Origin: Cunninghamia lanceolata
Lineage: Eukaryota; Streptophyta; Pinopsida; Cupressales; Cupressaceae
Direction: 5' to 3'
Assembly: GCA_027924645.1 (NCBI GenBank)
Contig: BSBN01001149.1
Location: forward strand, 5,270,001-5,334,000
Length of the DNA stretch: 64,000 bases
The notes beneath the pieces were generated by a model that was not told the DNA's origin, made no database searches, and saw only the letters and a list, made by a program, of their open reading frames with translations. A program made the translations under genes and the position numbers. Positions 33,525 through 47,294 of this stretch are shown here, piece after piece. Within the stretch, counting starts at the first letter, position 1. Every line of letters starts with the position of its first letter.

Positions 33525-36500
33525 AGATAGATAAGATGAAAGGATACTCCAGCAGAGTAGGAGATATCCTAGGACTAATAGGACAAATGAATGCTAATCT
33601 ATGCATTGCAGATTGTGTTGCAGTTGTTATCATTGTTCATTCATTGCAGTTTGAGACATTTCGAAAAGGTACATGAAATCTTACTAAGTCTACTCATGAT
33701 TATAAACACCTATACCATGAAATAATGTTTAGTTTATCTTTATGCAATTGATTTACAAAAAGGAGAAATGATACCCAAGTCATTGCATGAAATAACTATT
33801 TATATTCATAAAGAAAATTGTTTAGATTATCCCACACAAGTCGTGGGAATAACTGTATATGATGCAATGCATGATAACAAGTACATCTGAAATAAAAGGA
33901 AATATATAAAAGAGAAAAGGGACCCGTCATTGCTTGAATAACGAATCCCATTGATATCTGCATCATCTTCAGTTGCCCCATTGATATCTCCAAGTGAACC
34001 TGCAAGAAATAATAAAGAGTGAATGTTAGAGCTCAGGGTTTTCTTTTATGCTTCTATACAAAATAACATTGAAATGTACTTATCTTACACAAACATCTGA
34101 TGGAGAAAGATAAGAGAGATCAATGATTCCAGGATGTAGCCATACAACCATAAAGAGAATGCAAAAGTAAAGATCAGATAAATCAAAGGTGAGGCTACTA
34201 AGCCTCCATGTTTTCTCTAACTTGTTTGCTGACTGTGCAGGTATAGGTTCATGAAGATACAATCCTTACATACAAGGGAGCAACATCAACCAACATGACT
34301 GTATATAAAAGTTGATTACAAATTCAAGGTAGTCTTTTTTTCTTTTAACAAATAAATGCAATGGGAACAATCATCCTTTGATTGTTAAAGAGCAAATATA
34401 TCAGCCTTGAATGAAGAAAGAAGCAGGGGTTCATCATCTTGTTTCAAGATAGTTGTAGTAGTCACATAAGCATATCAAGCAATGAAGAGAGCAACATATT
34501 AGTCATATGCAACATTAAAAAGCAACAAGTACAATGAGTATGAGTAGACATCGATGAACTAAAGATTTCCACTTTTTTTGTTCCCCATAATAGTCTATGA
34601 TATCAGAGGAGCATGTTGTAAGATATATATGACACTCTATATTCACTTGACCAAGCTTTTCAAGCCTTTGAAGGGTAGGCAAAGAGTTTTTTTTATGAAT
34701 AGGTTATAACATCATAACCATGATAATATGATAGAGATATCACAACAAACAATGTGCAAACCCTATACAGTGTAGCCAACAGTTGGTAGAGGTCATGGAA
34801 ACCCTAGAATGGGTGAAGGATCATATGATCATAGCCAAGATTGTCAAGGTGTTTGAGATCGCATTCAAGTTCATGAAACAAACCTTTGACTAGTTTATAC
34901 TGTGAGGACAATGAACATTGGGGATAGTGATCTAAGGCCTGACCAAGTGTCTAGGGTAGTGTCAAATCTACTATCATGAGCAGCACTTAGGAAACCATCA
35001 TGAAGTCTAACAAGAGAACAGTCCTAAAGGATCAAGAAGGTGTCATAAAGACTAATAAGGAGCAGTCAAGGCAGAGACAATAGATCAGTAATATCAAATA
35101 CCAAGGTTGTATTAGGGGTTTAGACTGTGAAAGAGAGTAGTAGAGTCATGTTTAGTATAGTAGGACATTTGAATAAAGGAAGACATAAAATGCAAATGGA
35201 TAGCTACTTGAAATATAGAAAGATGCTATCATTTCACAATTGTGGAAACACATTGAAAAGGAGATGATAGTTTTTTAAAAGGGTAATCTTAAATATTATC
35301 CACTCCAACATTCAAAAGCTAATTTGGAAAGTAAAAATAAGACAAATACTTACCACTTTTGTTGTGAATAAGGCATGAGATCACCAAATGAATGTTTGAC
35401 CATTGAGATGGATGATATTAAAGACAACCTCTAATAACCTAGAAACAATCATCACCATGACTGTCCTAATGATCATATGATCTGTATATTCTTTACCCAA
35501 AGTTGAGAGGATACATGAGCACAAAAAACTAAGAACCAGAGAGTAGTTTTGAGAGAGACAGTCAAAGACTGTGAAGGGGCAGTATTATGCAAGGAATGAG
35601 TGAAGCAGTCATAGCATGACTGTCAAATAATTAAATGCCTGACAGCCATGGTAGCAGCAACAAAATGGGGTCAAAGGACAGTCAAAATAAAAGAAATGGT
35701 GCAAAGATGCTATGATAGTGACCAAGAGCTTGGAGGTTCAGGAATTTTGATGACATGCTTGCATTGTCAAATAAGAGCTTATAGAGTGAAGTTATGAATA
35801 TCATGGCAAGGATTTATATTAGGAGTGACATGTAGATACCAAACAATAAACACAAGGTTTCCCAACATCAGCATACGTCTTAGACACAAATCTGCACAAT
35901 GCATCAAGAGTTTTGAAGAGACAATGCAGTAAACAGAGATAACTGGAGTAACAAACAAAATCCATGCAATTGTGAGGAAGTTTCATCTTTGGAGGTTGGC
36001 CACATCTGCTCTTATGTTTTCATTGACCCCAAGTTTCAACATACTTGGAACTAATTGCCTTGGTGGTATTCAAAGAAGTGTAAGTTAGTGATACTTGGAT
36101 GCTGCTCAATGGATTCAGTCAAGGAGACTATTGTGGAATATTGGTGATCCTACTTCAAGTGCTCTCGCATCTGGACCACATGGCTTGATATTTTCTTCAT
36201 TTATAACTTTTTACTTTGATAAACCAATTTCAACATGTTTTTGCATTTGGTTTCTATTTCTCTGACAAATCATTTGCCTATCTTGCCGGCCTTCAGTTTT
36301 CTTCTTTGAACAATCAAGAGACCTTTCATATCTTCTATGTTCCATGATAGAGATAAGGGTTTGCAAAAACCTAGCAGAGGGTTTGTTAAAAACTAGCAAG
36401 AAAGGTGAAGGTTGGATCCATGATAGAGCAAAGGAAAATCAAACATGGAGCATGCAGAAGTATGCATTGCCATTGAGGAATCAGAGCAATGTTTAGCTGT

Positions 36501-36814
36501 GATATAGAGGGCAGGTACGACAGAGATATCAAAACTAAGGGAGGACAAACAACATGACAGGGCAGTTATATTAATGCATGATAGGTAGTATGTAGGCTTG
36601 TACAAACCTAGGATGATTTTGAGGTAGTCAAACCCTTATATATTTGCAAGCCTTTCACAAGATACATTGTCAAGATGTTCAAATAGTGCCAAAAAGATAG
36701 TCAAATAGGGCAGAGGTCTGATGAGATTGGAACAAGGTCACTACTACAACAATAGAGGGAGGTCTCATAATAGTAGGACAATGAGTAGCATGACAAGAGA
36801 GCAATTATTAACAA
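33525..36814. other. Interior of the 6-kb insertion, mostly non-coding
   Basis: AT-rich. One minus-strand segment at about 33920-34000 reads SLGDINGATEDDADINGIRY between AG and GT and could be an exon, and one at 34086-34262 reads open through PAQSANKLEKTWRLSSLTFD. Neither has a recognised domain. Nothing else could be supported. Confidence 0.3.
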
Positions 36815-37780
36815 TTGTCATGGTATAATAAAGATTACATTGCCATTAGTCCAGCACATAAGGATTTTGAAACAAAGAGATCTTTAATGAGTAAATCATT
36901 AAGATTGGGAAAACGCTCCACATGTACCATATCTCAAAATAGAGATGGAAGGTATGTCTTGATAGATGGAATTCCCTTAAACTCCAAGCTCTATGGAAGC
37001 TCTATGAGTGAATCTATAACACATACATTGTCCGGTTATTTGAACTCCAAGTGAGGAAATAGACATTGAGTTGAGCTGGTGTTGTTGGAATACATTTACA
37101 AAACTTTCCTTATGGCCAAATTCCAGAAGTGCCCCAAAAATTCAGAACTATTGTCGAATGAGTGGCGTGAGTGGCATTTGGCTTCTGTGGATGAAATGAA
37201 AAGCAATATTGCATGGATTAAAGAAAAGGGAATCCTTGACTCGGAGGGTATTGCACGCCTGTTGGATGGATGTGTGAAAGAAAAATATAGTTGTGTCAAG
37301 AAGCATGACATTCCCAACATGGAGCACATGATACTAGTTAAAACCACAAGAATCAAGACCATCATGTGGTCGTGACCATGAGAAAATGTACTTTGGAGTT
37401 AAATGGACCTCTCAAGGAGGACAAGCCGCTGTATTGTTGTCCTTTGAGGATAAGATCACTGAAGCTATGTGCTTTGTCCTATACAGTATCGTTAAGAATG
37501 TTAAGGACAAAGGAAAGCGTCAAAAAAGAGCTAAATAAATTAAAGAAATGGCATCAAAGGGATATAAATCACATGGAACAACGGAGAATATGCCAGAAAC
37601 AAACAAAAACAAGATAAAGGGCCATTTTCATCATTTTTCCTTGTATAAACGACATAGACAACAGTATCAAAGAGTGGTGTTGCTTACAAATGAAGGAAAA
37701 TGACCATCTGAAGCTCTTCAAAAGGCCCTCACAAAGCTCTTCAAACCCTCAGTAGCAGCATGGCGGCGTAGAGAGAAGCA
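36815..37780 (+). pseudogene. Unrecognised coding relic in the 6-kb insertion
   Basis: Frame 2 from 36815 contains HKDFETKRSLMSKSLRLGKR, DGRYVLIDGIPLNSKLYG and, after two stops, KNSELLSNEWREWHL and IKEKGILDSEGIARLLDGC. Then frame 0 from about 37383 gives KMYFGVKWTSQGGQAAVLLS, EDKITEAMCFVLYSIVKNVK and, after stops, HHFSLYKRHRQQYQRVVLL and ALTKLFKPSVAAWRRREKQ. Continuity across a single frame change suggests one former protein of at least about 300 residues, basic toward its C-terminus. I recognise no family; a retroelement gag or a captured host gene are both possible. Confidence 0.45.
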
Positions 37781-39359
37781 GTGAAAAGATAGGAAACCAA
37801 ATGATATGTCTTTAGAGTTACAAAGGTATTTTGTTCAACTAAGAAGCCCTAGCCTGAATTGTACAGTCTTTTTGACTTTGTTTTAGAGAAAATCATTTAA
37901 AAAAAATCACAGAGGCTTGTAGTCAAGTCTTTAAGGTCATGATGCCTAATGCAAGAGGAGGTCCGTGGGAGTCATAAGGGTAATGATTTTGTGTTGTGAT
38001 TTTCATTACTTTTGAAACCTTAAGTCAAATAAAAAGTAAATCATGATTAGGCTTTTTATAATGAAAAGGCAATGAGGGTTTTGACTTAGGCCAAAATGAA
38101 TAGGGATATGTGTTTTTTATAAGCCAAGGGATAGAATAGGCATCATTATAGCCTTGTAAACTCTTGTAGAGGGTAAAGTGTAAATGGACAAATTATGTAA
38201 ACCCATTCCCTTTTTGCATAAATAAAGGCAAAAATAATATATTTTAACACCTATTAAGTTCAATATTATTATAAATTGCCTTAATACTTGCTATATAAAA
38301 ACCTAGAGGGAGAAAAAGGCATCACATAACACTTATTAAATGATTGCCTTTAATATTTGTTAAAAAATGGTTTATTTTTTGCCCTCAAAGCATGCAGACA
38401 GAGAAGAAGAGTTGAACTGAGGCTACAAACTTATTTTTGGAGGAGTTTCTTTTCTATTTTTGACTTGGAGTCAAACTGGGCTATTTTGAGTAGTTTTTGG
38501 GTTAAACAACTTGGGAGGTGGAGTTCTGAGTTATTTTAGCTCATCTTGGAGCAGTTTTGGGCCCTAATTTTTAGGCTTTTCTCTCTTGCTCACCCAACAA
38601 CTAGGAGTTGCTTTTTCAGCCTATTCATGCATCAGTTGGAGTTGGACATGAGTTGACTCCTCTTTGCATTTTTGAGACAGATTTTATATTATAGGAAAAA
38701 AAGCTCATGCATTTTTCTGATTTCTTGCTTTTTCCCTTACCTCTGCACATTGCAGAGAGAGATTCAGTCTTGTAACTCAATTTTTATAGGTTTTATGCAG
38801 TAGCAACAGTTTATTTCAGTAGTTTTCATTGTTATTTTGCAGAATTTTCCTACTATCATTAGTAAAATTATGTGTTCTATTCAAATTCATGTGTCTTGTC
38901 TCTTTTGAGTGATCTGATAAAGATTTATTGTGTTTTATACCATAACCTTTAAGTTTTCTGTGTCATTTATTGAATGCAAGTACACAAAATACAATTTTAC
39001 TACAGGTTACAGATTGTGGAGGTCATTTGGTGCCTTTTTGTGAAACATTTATGTGGTAAAGATTGTTCAGTTTGAATTGTATGAACATATGTATTGAGGA
39101 TAGTTGTGAATCAGATTGCAAGTTAGGATATTCAATCATTTGGTGCATCACCCCTTAGAATAAGTTTTCAGTTCAGTTTATTTAATCATTTCTCTATCTC
39201 TTTTCCATGAAATATATTAGATCTAAGGGGCATTTAAAGGGAGTCAGCTCTTCTGGAGGTTCATTCTCGCCATAGACAAACCCACAGTCTGAGAATGTTG
39301 CACAGGATTGCCAAGCTTTTAAAGGCTCAACATTTAGGGTGCAATCCTCTGTGACAACA
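37781..39359. other. Right non-coding part of the 6-kb insertion, LTR-like
   Basis: Contains TATATAAAA (38292-38300), then TCT/CTT-rich and T-rich sequence resembling a retroelement leader, ending GGTGCAATCCTCTGTGACAACA. It could be one LTR of an element whose other LTR has been lost; no second copy is present. Confidence 0.35.
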
Positions 39360-39364
39360 AAAAC

Positions 39365-41404
39365 ATAAGGATAAATTCCTTTACATTGTCATCATTACCA
39401 TTAAGGCATTGATACAACAAACTTTGACAAATCATAAATTATTATCCTCTAGAGATCATCATCTATGAATGCGAGGATGGAGAGAGAGCATCATCAGAGT
39501 GATTTACTACCCATTCATGAAGCTTATACTTTCCCTAGACTTACTCCAAATAGGAGAAGCTTAGCCCTTCACAAAAGATCTAGCAATCAGAACTGACAAG
39601 CGTGATGGAATTTGATGCAATATGATATGCATAACATTTATCAAAGAGTACAAACTATAGCACATGATTTATATCATGATATGGTAGAGAGTAATAAATA
39701 AATCAAACTAGTGCAAATACTTAATTTGATTTCAAAGTTTTGGCCAAAGCATCTTTTTAAGTTGATAATGTCAACAAGATAGGCTTAGTAAATCTAACCT
39801 ACCCTTCTCTGTGACTCCATATTCGACACCCGTCCAAGATCCAACAAAAATTAAAACTAATTCTCTACAAAAAAAACATATTCTTCCTAACTAACCATTC
39901 ATCCAAGGGAGAGAAATAAATCCCTTAGCATATCATAACATAATATCCAAAGATGGCATTAAGATGAGCACATGAGTTCATATCAACATAAAATTGTAAC
40001 GCAACCAGATTTGATGTATACATAACATATGAAAGGTATTAAGGGTTAGAGATGTTCAAATTTTCCACAATGACTGAACACGTAACAAGTGAACATAATA
40101 AAATCACTCAAGTCATCACACTTTTCCAATCTAAGTACAACAATAATATGAGGTTGCCACTAACTATGTTCCACAAGGTCATGGAAAGAAGATGAGAAGG
40201 GTTTCTACTGGTATCAAAAATATTCTAGAACCCAACTAAATGATCTCAAGACCTGGTGTCAAGCAATTTTCCTCAATTTATATTTAACACTAAATCTCAT
40301 CTAGGACCACAAGTTGTCTTACACTTTCCAGGTACTAAAGTCAAGACCTTATGATTCTTAACATGGGTTACTTAAGATTAAACTTTTGCCACAATCAATC
40401 ATTGTCTGCATAAGGTATAAAGATTTCAATGTCGTAATCAAACTCTCTAGTAAACATCCTCATTTTTCCAAAATTAAACTTAACCTAATTTGTAATTTCA
40501 ATGCTAATAAGAGACAATAAGGTTTAGTGTCATTGGTAACTAAAAGTATGGAGATCATAATGTCGCAAAAAGGTTTCTTTTTCTAAGAATCATATTTCCC
40601 AACTCAAACAATCTCATCTATCAATACAAAACAATAAGCATTGTTTCCTTCAAATAATCAAGGTTGTAATGATTACCTTTTTAAAGTAATAGAGAAAATA
40701 TTTAAATATAATTATATTTATCAAAGCATATTCTTGTGCTGACTAAATAACAAAATCAAACGACAACTATAACTTTCCCAAAACTAATTCTTATTTACTA
40801 CAATTTCAAATAACATATAAAGATAATTTCCTATTCAAATGTACAAGATAAAAATCATATTCTTCTATATACAAGATACTTATTTCAATATAAAAACAAG
40901 ATAATTTCATATTTATATATAATAGACTAGATTCATATTTTAAAGTGGATAAAAATGAGATTAAAGAAAAAGGGGTTGATTTAGAATTTTTAAGATAAGA
41001 AAGATCATATTATAATCTTAAGAAAATAAGTTTGAAGAGGTAATAAAAAGGTAACAAAATAAGAGTTCCAATAATATAAGTAGAAAATATTAGTTAAGAG
41101 ACTTTAAATCACTCAGGATTATCGACATGAAATATTTAAATCTAATTATATTTATCAAAGAATATTCCTGTGCTGACTAAATAACATAATCAAAGGACAA
41201 CTATAACTTTTCCAAAACTAATTCTTATTTACTACAGTTTCAAGTAACATCTAAAGATAATTTCCTATTCAAATGTACAAGATAAAAATCATATTCTTCT
41301 ATATATACAAGATAATTCTTTATATGTGAAAACAAGATAATTTCTTTTCATGTATTCAAGACAATTCCATATTCATTAAAATCAAGATAACTTCATATTT
41401 ATAA
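39365..41404 (-). repeat. Third long LTR, segment b
   Basis: Resumes exactly where segment a stopped (ATAAGGATAAATTCC) and follows the middle LTR colinearly to 41129, where a 434-bp back-step begins. It stops at CATATTTATA (41404), where the LINE block starts. Confidence 0.9.
40696..41404. repeat. 434-bp partial tandem duplication inside the third LTR
   Basis: AAATATTTAAATCTAATTAT-type sequence at 41130 repeats 40696 with an offset of 434 bp, continuing to the LINE junction. The middle LTR has this part once. Confidence 0.85.
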
Positions 41405-41757
41405 CCAATATTTTGCCAAAAGTTCTAAAGAGCGATGACATATTGAATGTCTTGCAAATGAGAGGGCCTGCACGAGGGTGTCTACAAACCCTACTGTGCT
41501 TCCCTGTTGGGGGCCCTCTCCTTGTTCAAAATCTTCTTCGTTTCACTCTTAGTACATAATTTGTAAATCCTTGTGATTGTTTGTCTTCTGTATTGGCAAC
41601 CATTTATTTGCATGTAGATTTATTTGTAGTTGTTGTGTGTTTGTTGTCTCTTGTTCTTTTGAATTTGTATTTTTTTCCCGCCAAAGCCTTATTAATTGTT
41701 GTGTCCAGTCCCATTCTCTCCCCTTGGGTCGCCAGAGTTTCTCGCATGCGGGCTGGG

Positions 41758-43307
41758 TGGAGAGAGATGAATGGTACCGATCGTAGCAGAGCATTTAATG
41801 AAAGTGGAGAATGGAGGTTAATATTAATGGAGAAACTACAAGTAATGATCACCAAGGGTAGGAGAAGTCATACAAAGAAATCCTTAGGACTGAGGATGCC
41901 GAAGTCGCGCCCGAAGATGCTAGTTTCTTGGTCACGATAGTGGTCGAAAGAAATGATTCAGTTGCCAAGGAAGATACTGAGGGAGGTGCTACGATGGAGA
42001 GAAAACAAGGTGAGTCCCTCTTTATGCCTATAAAGGTTTCTTTGATTCTTAATGTCGAGTTAGTTAACACAGTCAAGAAGGAGGAAACCCACCTGAAAAA
42101 TGTGGCGGTATTTTTCACTTGCATAAATGTAGAAAAACTTCCATCAAGAAAATTCTTTGATAACTGGATGGTTTCAGTTTGGAGAAAAAAATTAGGGATA
42201 CATTTCTCATTTTCCAGAATAGTCTAACCTGGGATATTTGTAATTTTTTTCAAATCTCATAGCATGCAGAAAAGGGTTGTAGATAAAAGTTATTGGAACA
42301 TAGGCCCAACATTGTTTAAAGCCTTCCCATGGTTGCCTAACACCTCTCAAAATGAAATCCAATTTTGTTCGGTCCCAAGGTGGATATTGATAAAAGATGT
42401 TTCGATTCAATTTTGAAATTTCTTGCCTCAAATAATTAAACCTTTTGGTAAAATTCTTAAAGTGGATGAAACTAGGGCCACTCTGCCCCATTTAGATGCT
42501 CATCTCCTGGTATCTTTTGACACAGGGGTTCAAATCCCTTATGTGCTGGAAATTAGATGGGAGAACAAATTTTTTTTATGTGACCTAATAAACTTGGGAA
42601 GCTTGAATTCTTGTTTTCTGTACAAAAGAGATGGACATGTAAGGAAATATTGCCCAATATTAAATAAAAGAATGAATAGAGATAATATGGAATTTGAGAT
42701 GAATGAGAAGGAGACCATTAAAAAAAAGATAACCAAGATCCTCCAGGGAATCCTCTAGAAAAATGCCCTCGACTCCTCCGAGGCTGGGACTGGGGTTTTT
42801 AAAGGGAATAATCCCTCTGCTAACCCTAGACAAGAGGTTAACCTTGTTGATGATGCCTGTCTTTCAGAGGATGATATGGACTCTGGTGAACCTTATAGTG
42901 AATGACAAGATGATAGTGACTCAGATAGCACTAATGATGATAGTTTGAGCCTCTACTCCTTAGGCACAAGAGAAGAAAGAATGGAGCTTGAAGTTGACCC
43001 CCTTTTAGTCTCCTAGATTGAAGAAACCCCATTGCAGGAAAATACACATGTAAACCTAGGTGAGAATAAGATTCCCCCATTGGTGGAACCTAATAAAAGA
43101 GAAGAAGGAACCTCAAACAATGAGGGCATTTTAGATGATGGATTCATAATGGTTAAAAAGAAAAAAAATGCTCAGCAATTGGCCCTGGACAAAATAAGGA
43201 GAGTTGCTGATCAAAGACATAAGCTTGAAAAAAATCAAAGAGTTTTTAAAGAGAAAAGAGGCAGACCTCTTAGGATTAGACCTATCCAGGCTTCACCAGA
43301 GCATTAG
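41758..43307 (+). pseudogene. LINE ORF1 (DUF4283/CCHC-type), broken
   Basis: Pieces in different frames: VFFTCINVEKLPSRKFFDNW (about 42105), KSYWNIGPTLFKAFPWLP (about 42285), a segment through PQIIKPFGKILKVDETRATL (42423-42482), and IPYVLEIRWENKFFLCDLIN (42537). This is the DUF4283 pattern of plant LINE ORF1 RNA-binding proteins. A zinc knuckle follows (about 42611-42652) but reads C-x2-Y-x4-H-x4-C: the second Cys codon is TAC. A Lys/Glu-rich tail ends at 43307. ORF1p normally coats LINE RNA; this copy is frameshifted. Confidence 0.75.
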
Positions 43308-43519
43308 GAGAGTTAGATCTTCCCCTAAGGAGAAATAAAGAATGGGCAATGAGCATGATAGTGATAAAATTGATGATGAAGGTAGAAAAAGAAAAGATAT
43401 GAGCAGAACCAATAGTACAATTAAACCAGGAAAGAAAGGGAAATATGGCCCTATCCCTAAATTCTTTGCATAGATAGATCCCAAGTAAGCCTCACCTCAT
43501 CTCCCTCTTTATCCTTATT

Positions 43520-46500
43520 ATGAGATTCATGCATTATTTTTCATGGAATGTAAGGGGGCTGGAGTCTCCAGATAGAAAGTATGCGGTCATAAGCTTTTGC
43601 AATAAAAATAAAGAAATGGATGCTCTGTTTCTTTAGGAAACAAAGGCTGTAGGATTTATGCTATAAAATATATTAAGATTCATATGGAAAGATTCTTTGG
43701 CCTTTTCCTCTAAACATGATAAGGGTAGAGGTGGAAATTCCATCCTGATTAGTAGGAGATGGGAGAAATTTCTCAAGGACACTAGTTTTTCCCCCTGTAA
43801 CAGATGCATTTGGATCACATTGGAAATAGATGGGGTTGAGATGGGGCTTTGCTCTATCTATGCACCAAATGAATATGCTAGAAGAGCAGAGCTATGGAAT
43901 TGGATGGCTACAGAGTTGCTTAAAGTCCCATGGATTCTAGGGGGAGACTTTAATATGATTGAACACCCAAAAGACAAAGAAGGTGGTAATTGATGTAGTC
44001 GAAGGGCAATGAAAAATTCTTTTGATTAAGACTTAAGAAATCACTTAACTTGGTGGACCCACTAGAAGGGCAAAAAGAAAGTAGCAAGGGAATTTGGTTT
44101 TCTTGGTCTAATTGTCAGAAGAATGGCAATAGAATCTATAGTAGATTAGATAGATTCTACATGGAAAAAGACACATTTGTAGTAATGAGTCAGAAAGAGG
44201 CAAATAAAACCCAAGTCATCCCAAATCCCTTATTAGACCATCATCCTATCAAAATACTGGTCACTTTGAAATCTCAAAAGCTAATGGTTAGAAAGCAGAC
44301 TGGAGCTTCTTTTAAGCTTAACTGTGAGCTTTTGAAAGATCGTGACTGTGCAGGAGGTATTAGCACCCTAAAAAATATTTGCAAAGAAAAATACAGGAAT
44401 CAGGATAGAATAGAATTCTGGAACAAGTTAACAGAGGCCTGTAAATCTGTGTTCTGAATAGTAGGGAAAAAGTATGGATTACATAGAAAAAGAGAGGAGC
44501 TTCTTTGCCAAAATGAATTCCTTAGGTTAGAACAAGAGCTTGAAGAGAATCCAAATGAGGAAAACTTGATAATGGAGATGGGAAAGGTTAAGCACAGCCT
44601 GAGGAAACTCTAGGTAAAAAAATCTCAGGGAGCCAAAGTTAGAGCCAAACTTAATTGGCTAAAAGATGGTGACAAGGGATCCAAATATTTTTTTAACCTT
44701 CTGAAATTAAAAAATATTAAAGAAAATGTTCAAACCATAGTTGATAATGGGATCTCTTTAACCAGTCAAGAGGAGATTCTAGAAGCTTTTAAAAATTCTA
44801 TGAAAACTTGTTTAAAGCAGAAGGTAAACAACATGGATGTGTAGAGGCTTAGGATCTATGTGCAAGGATTTGCAAGAAGAAAATAACTTCAGAAATGTGT
44901 GAGTGGCTTGATAATAGGATAACTAAGGATGAAATTAAATCTGCCATAAGTTCAATGAGTAATGGTAAGTCACCAGGAGCTGATTGTCTGCTTCTTGAAT
45001 TTTATAAATCAAACCTGGACTGGATTGTAGAGGAATTGTTTGAAGTTTATAATGAAGCAATAGAAAAAGGGACTCTGGGGAAAGAAATTAATAGAGGAAT
45101 TATTAAATTATTGCCAAAGGATGGGGACAAAAAAAACCTTAAGAACTGGAGTCCCATTACTCTTTTAAATGTCTCTTATAAAATTATTGCAAAAGTTTTA
45201 GCCTCTAGATTAAGGGAAATTCTACCAGTAATAATTAGCCCTACACAAACCAGATTCATTAGAGGAAGATACATTTTAGAGAACCTTATCACAAGATGGA
45301 AAGCTCTGCATTGGGCTAATGCATCCAATCAAAATGTAGGAATTCTACTCCTTGATTTCGAAAAGGCTTATGATAGGATTGAATGGTCCTTTATTTTTAA
45401 AATGTTAAGGGCAGTTGGGTTCCCTGAGTTCTTCTGTAAAATGGTGGAGATGTTGTTTGTAGATGCTTCATCCCAAGTGGAAGTTAATGGTACTCTTTCT
45501 GCTCCTTTTTTGATGGGCAGGTCTATTAGGCAAGGATGTCCTTTGGCTCCAGCCCTGTTCATTATTGCATCTGAGGCAATTCATTATATTCTAAGAACTG
45601 ATCTAATAGAAGGGAAGATGGAAGGCATTCTATTACCCAATGGAGATAGACTGTTGAATGTTGAATTTACTGATGACACTGCTCTTTTCCCTAGAATATC
45701 TAAAATTGAATTGAGCAACTTGGAGAAAATATTGAATACCTTTTGTTTAGCTTCTGGATCAAAGATTTCATGCTCCAAATCAATTCTTCTCACTTAGAAT
45801 AATGAAAAACCTAATTGGTTGGATGATGGTAAATGGCAATGGGGGGGGGCCTCGAAACAAGTTTGGTTTTTGGGGATCCCCTTTGCCATTTGCCCTTCTC
45901 TTAAACAAATGTGGGACTGGCTTTTTGCAAAAATAGAAAAGAAGTTAAAAAATTGGAGTAGAATGCATCTTTCCCTTGTAGGCAGGACCCAAGTTTGTCA
46001 AAAAATTCTCTCTGCATACTCTATCTTCTATTTATCCATGTGGCTTTTTGTAAAATATCAGTTCAATGTTATCCATAAATAAATTCAGGACTTTTTGTGG
46101 TCAGATAGAAAAGGAAAGCCTAAAAAACACCTAGTGAAGTGGAAATGGTGCTGTGTAAGTAAGGATTTGGGGGGTCTAGGTCTTAAAGATTTGAGGCTTC
46201 AAGGCATAGCTCTAGCTGCAAAATGGATTATCAATTCCATCTATGGTAATGAACCATGGAAAATCTTAGTAAGGAATAATATTGAAAATGTTGTTCCAAT
46301 TAATAAAAAAGATTGGGATAAGATCTTCTTCTTTGATGCTTTGTTTGGAGATTTTAAGTCTAAGCCTAAAGGGTCTGCTGTCTTTTATAGCATTTGGCAA
46401 GCATGGGAAGATGCTAAACCCTTCATTCAAGGAAAAGAAGCTATAAACTGGGAAAAATGTGCTATATGGGATCAAAGGTCAATCTGGTGGAATGTTAAGC

Positions 46501-47223
46501 ATAATAGCAAGTTTCTTGCTTTAACTCAAGGATGCCCAGCCAAAAAATGTAGTGAGAAAGGACTGAATAACCTGAGTGCGTTATTTGAAGAGGGAATACG
46601 TAAAACTTGGGAAACAATAAAAAGACAATTTCAATTGGATGGAATCCACTACAGAATTTTCTCAATGCTCAACAAGGATTTGTTCAATAAACTCAATTCG
46701 AAAGTATCAATAATGGATAATCAGGATATTGGGAACTTGTTGTGGGAGGATGGATCCCTGCTATGCAATATGAAACCTAAGTTGATGTATAAAATGATGA
46801 CTAAAAGTACTAATATCTCTCTCCATATTATCTCCACATGGGGGAATGCTCTGGACAGTAACCTTTTAAATAAAACCCTTAAATGCATCTGGTCTAAAAG
46901 TCTAGAACCCAAAAGTCTAGTTTTAAATGGTTGTTGTTGTTAATAAGTTGAATTTAGGATTTGAGTCTGTAGTATGTTCAGTCTGCAATCAACTTGAGTC
47001 AGTTTCTCATATCTTTTTAGATTGCCAGTATGTAAGAATTGTTTTGGATTTATTTATGGGGAATATTATCCATTGGTCTACTTCTGATCCTATGATTAGA
47101 ATAGAAATTATTTGTGGATACATTAGTGGTCTGAATGTAAAAGCTAACTCCTTTTGGCTAGTTTTGTCTACTGAAATTCTTTGGTTTTTATGGAAAAGAG
47201 GGAATCCACTAAGATTCTTGTGA
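43520..47223 (+). pseudogene. LINE ORF2: endonuclease, reverse transcriptase, zinc region
   Basis: Starts at ATG 43520 (MRFMHYFSWNVRGLESPD). Apurinic-type endonuclease motifs: SWNVRGL, a TAG at 43634 in place of the Q of LFLQETK, SIYAPNEY, ILGGDFNMI (43940) and LLDHHPIKI (44236). RT domain: GKSPGADCLLLEFYK (44964), LLPKDGDKKNLKNWSPITLL, LLDFEKAYDRIEW (45350), IRQGCPLAP (45526) and FTDDTALF (45664) at the catalytic site where FADD is usual. Stops at 45795 and 46080 lie in one otherwise open frame (44895-46943). A zf-RVT-like CSVCNQLESVSHIFLDC (about 46978) follows in another frame. Frame changes occur near 44000, 44795 and 46935. Length is near normal for plant LINE ORF2 up to this point. Confidence 0.92.
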
Positions 47224-47294
47224 ATCTCATTGCTTCTCATTTCTTTGAACAGGTATTAGTAACTATGGAAATGTCATTAGATAGGTTTTAACAG

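Larger units (their letters stand above)
33317..39359. mobile_element. Unclassified 6043-bp insertion with TSD AAAAC
   Basis: Its borders are set by comparison with the uninterrupted LTR at about 27540: both sides share AAAAC (33312-33316 and 39360-39364), a 5-bp duplication. The ends are TATTACCAAATT on the left and GTGACAACA on the right. No terminal inverted repeat, no paired LTR and no poly-A tail were found. It holds a decayed coding stretch (36815-37780, plus), a TATA-like TATATAAAA at 38292-38300 and a perfect hairpin at 33494. A TG start can be read on the minus strand (TGTTGTCACAG), and a PBS-like GATATCAGAG occurs at about 34605 on the plus strand, but neither forms a coherent LTR element. 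Confidence 0.75.

Noticed and set aside
34590..34620. Primer-binding site (GATATCAGAG) of an LTR element in the 6-kb insertion
   Set aside because: Only a partial match, no LTR end next to it and no second LTR.
41549..41940. Overlapping small ORFs on both strands at the LINE start
   Set aside because: They are chance frames in the GC-richer LINE leader; none shows a conserved motif.
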